From the NCBI GenBank assembly GCA_021781575.1, contig JAJXWP010000033.1:1-50558 (forward strand): a stretch of DNA of 50,558 nt, in the 5' to 3' direction. How positions within the stretch are numbered: position 1 is the stretch's first letter; each line of letters begins with the position of its first letter. Source of the stretch: Pseudomonadota bacterium (GTDB taxonomy: Bacteria; Pseudomonadota; Alphaproteobacteria; Rhodospirillales; Magnetospirillaceae). The translations under genes were made by a program, and so were the position numbers. Below the pieces are notes generated by a model, which saw only the letters and a program-made list of their open reading frames with translations, had not been told where the DNA came from and ran no database searches. Positions 20,134 to 26,748 of this stretch are shown one piece after another.

Positions 20134-20946
20134 CTAACGCTCCCCGCCGAGACGAACCACCCCGGCGTTCAAAAGGGTTTCAGCCAGGCGTGCGCCGGCG
20201 CCGGCGCCGTCTTGCGCCTCGATGAAGGTGCAGTTGCGCCCCGTGACGGGGATCGCGAGATCGCAGACCTCGGGCGCCGAGGCCGCCGGATCGGCCAGGG
20301 TCAGTTCGGCCAGGGTCAGTTGACGTGGTTGCTTGCGGACCGCCGCCAGCCGTGCGGCCACCGTCGGCATGCGCAACGCCCCCAGTTCGCTGGTCACCGT
20401 CACCACCGCCGGCAGGTCGGCCTGCATGGCCATGGTGCCATCCGCCAGCACGCGCTCGACTTCGACGCGCCGGCCATCGGCGATCGTCACCTGTTTGGCC
20501 AGTGTCAGGATCGGCATGCCAAGCTGATCGGCCAGGATGAACGGGACCAGCCCATTGTCCCAGTCCGAGCCCTGGCGGCCGCAGATGACGATGTCGGCGC
20601 CGCCGAGATGGCGGATGACGGCGGCCAGTGTGGTGGCGATGGGGTAGGAATTCCAGGTATCGAGGGACGGATCCTGGACCATCACCAGTTGATCGGCACC
20701 GACCGCCAATGCCCGCTTCATGACGTCGCTGTTGAAGCGGTCGCCGACGGCGACGCAAATGATCTCCAGGTCGCCGACGGTCTCGCGGAGGCGCAGCGCC
20801 GCCTCCACGCCTTGCTCGTCGAAGCCGTTGATGACCGGGGGGGCGCTGGCCCCCACCCGGATCTTCCTTTCCGCCGCGTCGAGCACCAGCGAAGTGGCCG
20901 GGGTCAACGGGTCGATCACCTGCTTGAGACAGACGATGGCACGCAT
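20134..20946 (-). CDS. etfB: Electron transfer flavoprotein beta subunit
   Basis: 270 residues. It starts [13 protein letters not shown], typical of EtfB, and contains [15 protein letters not shown], the [21 protein letters not shown] nucleotide region and [19 protein letters not shown] (the ETF-beta signature region). It begins 16 bp after the flavoenzyme stop and is followed directly by etfA. It accepts electrons from an acyl-CoA-dehydrogenase-like or, here, probably a desaturase-like flavoprotein. Confidence 0.92.
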   Translation of the reverse strand: MRAIVCLKQVIDPLTPATSLVLDAAERKIRVGASAPPVINGFDEQGVEAALRLRETVGDLEIICVAVGDRFNSDVMKRALAVGADQLVMVQDPSLDTWNSYPIATTLAAVIRHLGGADIVICGRQGSDWDNGLVPFILADQLGMPILTLAKQVTIADGRRVEVERVLADGTMAMQADLPAVVTVTSELGALRMPTVAARLAAVRKQPRQLTLAELTLADPAASAPEVCDLAIPVTGRNCTFIEAQDGAGAGARLAETLLNAGVVRLGGER

Positions 20947-20962
20947 GGCCGCACCTCCCCTC

Positions 20963-22624
20963 CTAGAACTCGCGTCCGGCCTGTTCCCAGAAGCGCGGCA
21001 GCTTGTGGTCCTCGATGATGATCTTGGCGGCGATGTAGCTGCTGCCGCGGCCGATACCCGCCGCCGAATGCATGTTGGACGAGCACATGTAGAGATTCTT
21101 GACCGGCGTCCGGTAGCCCGACAGCTCGGGGATCGGCCGATAGCGGCCGAGCTGGGAGGCGATCATCGAGCCTTCGGTCCAGCCGCCTTCCTTCATATCC
21201 GGCTTGCCGGCCTGAACGTCGTAAGGGCCGTAGATGCGCACGCCGATGATGTTGTCCTTGGTCATGTTGGGGGCGTATTTCCGCCACTCCTCGAGGGCGC
21301 GGTCGGTGAACTCCTCCTTGATGCGGCCCCAGTCGCGGGCCGAGAACAGGCGAGCCGGCGCGGTGAAGTCCTCGATCAGGACGGTGTGCTTGCCTTCCGG
21401 CGCGCGGGTGCGGTCCCAGATGCTGTCCGGCGCGGTGAGCAGATATGGCTGCTGGGGGAAGCCGAGCAGGAAGATGTCGTGTTGATAGCGGCTGGCCAGG
21501 TACTCGGGGTCCTTGGCGCCGGTATAAAGGCGCGGCTGCGAGCCGACGCCCGGATTGACGTTGTCGGCGGTGTATTTCGGCAACTCGTGCATTGCCACGT
21601 TGCCCCAGAAGATCTGGCCCCGGTCATAATGAATGTTCTTGATCCGGTGGATCAGCTTGTCAGACAGCGGATGACCGCGCAGCAGGCGCAGGAAGGTCTG
21701 CGGCACGCCCAGGTCGGAGACCACCAACGGCGCCTTGATGACCCCGCCGGCAGCCAGACGCACGCCGACCGCGGCACCGTTGTCGACGAGGATCTCATCC
21801 ACCTCGTGGCCGGTCAGGTAGTGCACCCCCAGCTTCTTGCCGGCCTTGACCAGGGCATCGGTGATCGACTGGGTGCCGCCCTTGGCGATGGCGGCGGGCT
21901 CGAACGACAACACCAGGCCCATGACGTGGACCAGGGACATCAGCCCGAGGGGATCGTCGGCGAACCAGCCGCCCGAGGTCGGCGCGGCGCGCATGTAAAG
22001 GGTGCGCAGTTCCGGGCTTTCGAAATAGTCGTAGGCCACCTGGCGCAGCGACATATGCTGGTGAACCGGCTCGATCAGGCTGTCGGGAACGTCCATCAGC
22101 GCCTCGATGGCGTCGGGCGTGCCCCAGGGGGTCGGCGCAGTGAAGCGATGGGTATGGAAGGCCTTCTTCCAGTACTTCTTGTAGACGTCGAACAGCCGCA
22201 GATAAGTATCGGCATCGCGCTGGGAGAATGCCTTGATCTGGTCGTAGGTCTTCTGGACGTTGTCGGGCGCCTCCTCGGTGCGGCCGGTCGCCGGATCGAC
22301 GACCCGGTAAGCGGAGTAGCCGATGAAGCTCGACCCGTCTTCGAAGATCATGCCTTCGTTCTGCTCGGGGAAGACGTATTCCAGGCCTTCCTCACGCAGA
22401 TTGAAATCCTTGTATGCGGGATGGCCATAGAAGCGGGTGAAATGCGCGTGCGGGTTCTGGCGGAACCCGGGAGCCGGTGCCTCCTCGCTGACCGCGCCGC
22501 CACCTAATGCCGTATGCCCCTCGAGAACCGCTACTTTAAGGCCAGCCTTTGCCAGGTAACAGGATACGATGGTTGCGTGGTGTCCACCACCGATCACTAT
22601 TGCGTCGTAGGCTGCATCCGCCAT
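20963..22624 (-). CDS. Phytoene-desaturase-like FAD-dependent dehydrogenase
   Basis: 553 residues. The N-terminal FAD Rossmann motif is VIGGGHHATIVSCYLAKAG with VLEGHTALGGGA, and the C-terminal FAD segment is NLYMCSSNMHSAAGIGRGSS. The middle resembles carotenoid/phytoene desaturases and amine oxidase-type flavoproteins. Family members paired with ETF include CtmAB limonene dehydrogenase of Castellaniella defragrans, which hydroxylates an allylic methyl without O2. Here a single-subunit gene heads an operon with etfB, etfA, an EMO-like protein and an ALDH, and has its own regulated promoter. The likely reaction is dehydrogenation, or water-derived hydroxylation, of an unsaturated or cyclic substrate, but this is inference. 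Confidence 0.8.
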   Translation of the reverse strand: MADAAYDAIVIGGGHHATIVSCYLAKAGLKVAVLEGHTALGGGAVSEEAPAPGFRQNPHAHFTRFYGHPAYKDFNLREEGLEYVFPEQNEGMIFEDGSSFIGYSAYRVVDPATGRTEEAPDNVQKTYDQIKAFSQRDADTYLRLFDVYKKYWKKAFHTHRFTAPTPWGTPDAIEALMDVPDSLIEPVHQHMSLRQVAYDYFESPELRTLYMRAAPTSGGWFADDPLGLMSLVHVMGLVLSFEPAAIAKGGTQSITDALVKAGKKLGVHYLTGHEVDEILVDNGAAVGVRLAAGGVIKAPLVVSDLGVPQTFLRLLRGHPLSDKLIHRIKNIHYDRGQIFWGNVAMHELPKYTADNVNPGVGSQPRLYTGAKDPEYLASRYQHDIFLLGFPQQPYLLTAPDSIWDRTRAPEGKHTVLIEDFTAPARLFSARDWGRIKEEFTDRALEEWRKYAPNMTKDNIIGVRIYGPYDVQAGKPDMKEGGWTEGSMIASQLGRYRPIPELSGYRTPVKNLYMCSSNMHSAAGIGRGSSYIAAKIIIEDHKLPRFWEQAGREF

Positions 22625-22643
22625 GGCTTCCCCCTCTTTCCGG

Positions 22644-22672
22644 AAAGTTTGTCTGATGAACTGACAAACTTT
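22644..22672. promoter_or_regulatory. Operator of the flavoenzyme operon (perfect inverted repeat)
   Basis: AAAGTTTGTC-N9-GACAAACTTT is a perfect 10-bp inverted repeat. Its 22646-22665 part matches the 14707-14726 site at 19 of 20 bases in reverse complement. It overlaps the -10 box of the promoter, so it should act as a repressor site for the GntR protein encoded at 14732. Confidence 0.8.
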
Positions 22673-22697
22673 ATAACCCGACAGAATCCAGAGTCAA
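22670..22697 (-). promoter_or_regulatory. Sigma-70-type promoter of the flavoenzyme-etf operon
   Basis: On the minus strand TTGACT (22697 to 22692), a 16-base spacer and TATAAA (22675 to 22670) form a near-consensus promoter. The operator overlaps its -10 box and the predicted start point. Confidence 0.65.
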
Positions 22698-22700
22698 GCC

Positions 22701-22757
22701 CAGAGTGACGCCCTCAAGAGTGACGCCCCCAGAGCGACGCCCCCAGAGCGACGCCCC
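22701..22757. repeat. Four tandem 14-15-bp repeats
   Basis: Four copies of roughly CAGAGYGACGCCCC in a row (22701, 22715, 22730, 22744) lie directly upstream of the flavoenzyme promoter. They may be slippage products or binding sites; no protein is suggested. The rest of 22625-22891 holds only the promoter and operator. Confidence 0.75.
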
Positions 22758-22891
22758 ATGAGCGGGCAGCGCCTCGGCGGAAAGTCGGCAACGGAAGGGC
22801 AGGCAGGGCGGCGGCGAGCGGCGGCCGCGCGATGAGAGCCGGGGCGGCAGACGCCCACTCTCTTCGAGCAAGGAATCAGGCTTGTCGACGC

Positions 22892-23551
22892 CTATCCCAG
22901 CGGATAGCGGCCGAACAGGGGCCCGTGGGCGAACAGTAGCGCGGCATAAAGAACCAGCCCCAGTCCGGCCCGCCAGGCCAGTCCGGCGAAGGATGGCTGC
23001 CGGGCGGTGGCGGCCAGCAGCCGCCTCCATTCCACCCGGCCGAGCTGGGCGGCCCGCCGGCGGTCGAACAACACCATGCCCATCAGGCTGAAGCCCCCCA
23101 TGCCGCCGAACAGCAGGACCGCACGCAGGTCACCGTTGGGGAACAGATGGGCGAACGCCCAGAGCGCCGCCGCCCACAATGTCGGATGCCGGGTAATGGC
23201 AACGATGCCGGGCCGGGCCGGGTCGTAGCCGCGCCCCCCGCGGCCGAGGGAGAACGGATTGGGGCTGGTCAAACCGGCCACCAGCAGCATGCAGGCGACC
23301 GGCATCACCAGCAGCGGCACCCAGCGGGTCCATGGGTGGAATCCCCACAATTCCACATAAGGCGCCCGCAATGTGGCGGCGATCAGCCAAGCCAAGGCGG
23401 CGGTCGCCACCACCGAATGAAGGACCACGTAGAAGCGCCGACCCAGCATCGACACCAGCCGGCCGCGCACGCCCGGCACCGCCGGCACGCTGTGGGTGGC
23501 GAAGAACAACGCCAAGGCCGCCATCACTTCACTAAATCCGCCCAAGGTCAT
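22892..23551 (-). CDS. nnrU: NnrU family membrane protein (denitrification)
   Basis: 219 residues from ATG 23551, chosen for the AAAGGGA site just upstream; an in-frame ATG at 23575 is also possible. It has five or six membrane helices and the NnrU/isoprenylcysteine-methyltransferase-like motifs HPWTRWVPLLVMP, LTSPNPFSLG and GIVAITRHPTLWAAALWAFAHL. NnrU genes accompany nor and nir clusters in alphaproteobacteria and are controlled by NnrR/FNR proteins. The biochemical role is not settled. It is divergent from norC, with a perfect FNR/NNR box between them. Confidence 0.85.
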   Translation of the reverse strand: MTLGGFSEVMAALALFFATHSVPAVPGVRGRLVSMLGRRFYVVLHSVVATAALAWLIAATLRAPYVELWGFHPWTRWVPLLVMPVACMLLVAGLTSPNPFSLGRGGRGYDPARPGIVAITRHPTLWAAALWAFAHLFPNGDLRAVLLFGGMGGFSLMGMVLFDRRRAAQLGRVEWRRLLAATARQPSFAGLAWRAGLGLVLYAALLFAHGPLFGRYPLG

Positions 23552-23604
23552 CGTCCCTTTCACGTCATCCCGCATACCCTAGTGCGGTCATCCGGTACCA
23601 CACC

Positions 23605-23618
23605 TTGACGTTTCTCAA
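23605..23618. promoter_or_regulatory. FNR/NnrR-type box between nnrU and norC
   Basis: TTGACGTTTCTCAA fits TTGA-N6-TCAA perfectly. Its centre is 60 bases before the nnrU start and 145 before norC, so it could drive nnrU, norC or both. It predicts induction by low O2 and/or nitric oxide. Confidence 0.75.
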
Positions 23619-23756
23619 ATCTCGGGCCTGACCAACGTCAAGGAGCCTACTGCTGAACAACGATACACCACGACGGACCGGGCGCCGCCCAGCGGGTTTC
23701 GTATCCGAGTTTCCGACTCTGGTTTGGCGTTCATTTATACGACCGTGGAGAAAGAT

Positions 23757-24200
23757 ATGTCGGAGAGACTCACCAAGTCAGCCGCCAGAAACATATTCTT
23801 CGGGGGAACGATCTTCTTTTTTGTGATTTTCGTCGCCCTCGTCGCCCAGAGCGTTTCCTATGCCCGCCAGAACGGTGCGGTACCCAGCGAATCCGTCGCC
23901 CGTGGCAAACGGATCTGGGAGCGCCATGCCTGCTTCGACTGCCACACCCTGTTTGGCGAAGGCGCCCGCTTCGCGCCCGAGTTGGGCAAGGTCTGGCTGC
24001 GCTACGGCGGCGCCGAAGATCCCGATGGGGCCCGCGAACGCCTGAAGGACTGGATCAAGTCGCAGCCAACCCGCGTCGAGGGACGGCACCAGATGCCGCA
24101 CTTCAACCTGACCGAACAGAACCTCGACGATCTGGTCGATTTCTTCCGCTACACCAGCACCATCAATACTCAGAACTGGCCGCCGAAAGGCAGAGGCTGA
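23757..24200 (+). CDS. norC: Nitric oxide reductase subunit C (cytochrome c)
   Basis: 147 residues from ATG 23757 (GGAG eight bases upstream; an ATG at 23724 lies before it and lacks a site). One N-terminal anchor helix (13-33) is followed by a single c-type haem site CFDCH (Cys59, Cys62, His63) and an axial Met113 in RHQMPHFNLT. NorC passes electrons from periplasmic cytochrome c or pseudoazurin to NorB. It is the first gene of the nor operon, 21 bp before norB. Confidence 0.95.
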   Translation: MSERLTKSAARNIFFGGTIFFFVIFVALVAQSVSYARQNGAVPSESVARGKRIWERHACFDCHTLFGEGARFAPELGKVWLRYGGAEDPDGARERLKDWIKSQPTRVEGRHQMPHFNLTEQNLDDLVDFFRYTSTINTQNWPPKGRG

Positions 24201-24221
24201 GTTTAGAAGGGATGGCTTGAA

Positions 24222-25574
24222 ATGAAATATCAATCGCAAAAAGTTGCCCAACTCTATTTTGTTGGCGCGCTGATCCTGTTCGCCGCCCAGATTACCTTCG
24301 GCCTGTTGGGCGCCACTCTTTACGTGGCGCCGAACTCCCTGCCTGACTTCCTGCCGTTCAACGTGGTCCGCATGGTCCACACCAACGCCCTGATCGTCTG
24401 GCTGCTGATGGGCTTCTTCGGCGCCACCTACTACCTGCTGCCGGAAGAGACCGAGACCGAACTCTACAGCCCGTTTATCGCCAAGCTGCAGTTCTGGCTG
24501 TTCTTCATCGCCGCCGGCATCGCTGTGGCCGGCTATCTGCTGGGCTATTCGGCCGCGGAAGGGCGCTCCTATCTTGAGCAGCCGCTGCCGATCAAGATCG
24601 GCATCGTCGTCGTCGCCCTGATGTTCCTGTTCAACTGCTCGATGACCTTGCTCAAAGGCCGCAAGACGGTGATCAGCAATATCCTGCTGCTGGGCCTGTG
24701 GGGCATCGCCGTGTTCTTCCTGTTCGCCTTCTACAACCCGGCCAATATCATCCTCGACAAGATGTTCTGGTGGTGGGTCGTCCATCTGTGGGTCGAAGGC
24801 GTGTGGGAACTGGTGATGGCCTCGATCCTCGCCTTCCTGGTCATCAAGATGACCGGCGTCGACCGCGAGGTGGTGGAAAAGTGGCTCTACGTGATCATCG
24901 GCCTGGCGCTGTTCACCGGCATCCTGGGCACCGGCCACCACTACTACTGGATCGGCGCCCCCGGCTACTGGCAGTGGATCGGCTCGGTCTTCTCGGCCCT
25001 GGAGATCACTCCGTTCTTCGCCATGGTGATCTTCACCTTCCTGATGGTGTGGAAGGGCGGCCGCGACCACCCGAACAAGGCGGCCCTGCTGTGGTCCCTG
25101 GGCTGCTCGGTGACCGCCTTCTTCGGCGCCGGCGTGTGGGGCTTTCTGCACACCCTGGCCCCCATCAACTACTATTCGCACGGCACGCAGGTCACCGCCG
25201 CCCATGGCCACCTGGCCTTCTACGGGGCCTATGCGATGATCAACCTGGCGATGATCACCTACGCCATGCCGCACCTGAAGAACCGCGCCCCCTATAACCA
25301 GCTGCTCAATATCTGGAGCTTCTGGATCACCACCGCGGGCGTGTTCTTCATGACCTTCGCGTTGACCTTCGCCGGCGTGGTGCAGACCCACCTGCAGGGT
25401 GTCGTCGGCCTGTCCTTCATGGAAGCGCAGGAGCAGATGGGGCTGTTCTACTGGCTGCGTCTGATCGGCGGCATCGCCACCGCCGTCGGCGTCGTACTCT
25501 ACATCTTCTCAATCCTGGTTCCCGTGGGTGCAAGAGCCGCCTCACCAGCGGCCCGCATCCAACCGGCGGAGTAA
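24222..25574 (+). CDS. norB: Nitric oxide reductase subunit B (catalytic)
   Basis: 450 residues with about 12 membrane helices. The metal ligands of cNOR are all present: His53 and His330 for haem b, His328 for haem b3, His188, His239 and His240 for FeB, and Glu192 near FeB (HLWVEGVWEL). They are spaced as in the Pseudomonas enzyme. It reduces 2 NO to N2O at the cytoplasmic membrane. No quinol-oxidase extension is present, and norC is adjacent, so it is the cytochrome-c-dependent type. Confidence 0.96.
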   Translation: MKYQSQKVAQLYFVGALILFAAQITFGLLGATLYVAPNSLPDFLPFNVVRMVHTNALIVWLLMGFFGATYYLLPEETETELYSPFIAKLQFWLFFIAAGIAVAGYLLGYSAAEGRSYLEQPLPIKIGIVVVALMFLFNCSMTLLKGRKTVISNILLLGLWGIAVFFLFAFYNPANIILDKMFWWWVVHLWVEGVWELVMASILAFLVIKMTGVDREVVEKWLYVIIGLALFTGILGTGHHYYWIGAPGYWQWIGSVFSALEITPFFAMVIFTFLMVWKGGRDHPNKAALLWSLGCSVTAFFGAGVWGFLHTLAPINYYSHGTQVTAAHGHLAFYGAYAMINLAMITYAMPHLKNRAPYNQLLNIWSFWITTAGVFFMTFALTFAGVVQTHLQGVVGLSFMEAQEQMGLFYWLRLIGGIATAVGVVLYIFSILVPVGARAASPAARIQPAE

Positions 25575-25665
25575 CCGCCGGCACCTCCTGGCGGCGGTCG
25601 CCGATCTGACCACTTGGAGACCGCCGCCAATCTTTTTTCGAATTTCCGTTCCGGGAGACCCCACC

Positions 25666-26466
25666 ATGCTGGCCCAACGCGCCGCTTTGCGTGAAATTCC
25701 CTTCTATCTGCCCGCCGGCGAGGAATGCGCCTTGTTCGAGCAGGCCTATCAGCGCCGCCTGCCCTTGCTGCTGAAAGGCCCGACCGGCTGCGGCAAGACG
25801 CGTTTCGTCGCCCATATGGCGGCGCGGCTCGGGCGCCCGCTCTATACCGTGTCCTGCCACGATGACCTGACCGCCGCCGACCTGACCGGCCGCTATCTGC
25901 TGAAAGGCGGCGAGACGGTGTGGACCGACGGACCGCTGACCCGTGCCGTCCGCGAAGGCGGCATCTGCTACCTGGACGAAGTGGTGGAGGCGCGCAAGGA
26001 CGTCACCGTGGTGCTGCACCCGCTGACCGACGATCGGCGCATCCTGCCGCTCGAACGGACCGGCGAGGTCATCGAGGCGCCCGAGGGATTCATGCTGGTG
26101 GTCAGCTACAATCCCGGCTACCAGAACATCCTCAAGTCCCTCAAGCCATCGACCCGCCAGCGCTTCGTCGCCATGGAATTCGACTTCCCGCCGATGGAGG
26201 CGGAAGTGCGTATCGTCGCCGCCGAATCCGGCCTGGCCGAGGAACGGGTGAAGCCGCTCGTCACCCTGGCGCACCGGTTGCGACAGATGAAGGGCCAGGA
26301 CCTGGAGGAAGGAGTCTCGACCCGCCTGCTGGTCTATTGCGCCAGCCTGCTCGGCTCCGGCATTCCGCTGGCCGCGGCGGTGCGGGCCGCCATCGTCGAA
26401 CCGCTTTCCGACGAGCCCGACGTCAAGCAGGGCCTGATGGAAGCGGTGTCGGCGATCCTGGGATAG
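25666..26466 (+). CDS. norQ: NorQ, MoxR-type AAA+ ATPase for NO reductase activation
   Basis: 266 residues from ATG 25666, which has GGGAG upstream; reading further upstream in frame gives non-conserved sequence. Walker A is GPTGCGKT (38-45) and Walker B GGICYLDEVVEA, with sensor region VVSYNPGYQN. NorQ forms a ring with the VWA protein NorD and inserts FeB into NorB. It lies 91 bp after norB. Confidence 0.93.
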   Translation: MLAQRAALREIPFYLPAGEECALFEQAYQRRLPLLLKGPTGCGKTRFVAHMAARLGRPLYTVSCHDDLTAADLTGRYLLKGGETVWTDGPLTRAVREGGICYLDEVVEARKDVTVVLHPLTDDRRILPLERTGEVIEAPEGFMLVVSYNPGYQNILKSLKPSTRQRFVAMEFDFPPMEAEVRIVAAESGLAEERVKPLVTLAHRLRQMKGQDLEEGVSTRLLVYCASLLGSGIPLAAAVRAAIVEPLSDEPDVKQGLMEAVSAILG

Positions 26467-26551
26467 GGCAAACCGATCATCCCCGCCCAGGCGCTTCGGT
26501 ATTCACAGGTTGTTTCATCGGCAGCCTCTGTGCGGCGGCCACTGCTGTGAG

Positions 26552-26667
26552 GAACATGGATGGACACGGATTTCAACGGATGGACAGGGATAGGAGAGGT
26601 TGCCGCCTTCGGCGGCGATCATTTCCACCCGTGTTCATCCGTTGGCCGCGCAGCGGCATCCCTGTCC
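26552..26667. repeat. Palindromic repeat element between norQ and norD
   Basis: Within the 282-bp gap, GGACAGGGAT (26582-26591) is exactly inverted at 26658-26667, and GGATGGACACGG (26558-26569) is inverted at 26629-26640 with one mismatch. A central GCCGCC-TTC-GGCGGC hairpin lies at 26602-26616. The GGATGGACACGG-type words recall dispersed bacterial intergenic repeats. There is no gene in this gap. Confidence 0.75.
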
Positions 26668-26748
26668 TCCTGCTCGCGCTGGAAGCGGGAATCCAGCCGG
26701 CGGCATGAATCCCCGATCTCGCGCGGATGACGAAGGAAACACCCCAAC

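Noticed and set aside
20963-22624. Carotenoid phytoene desaturase (crtI) for pigment synthesis
   Set aside because: No other crt genes adjoin and the operon with etfBA, EMO-like protein and ALDH points to catabolism.
23778-25391. 537-codon frame on the minus strand opposite norC and norB
   Set aside because: It covers genes whose metal ligands are all intact on the plus strand; the product is low-complexity Gln/His/Asp-rich.
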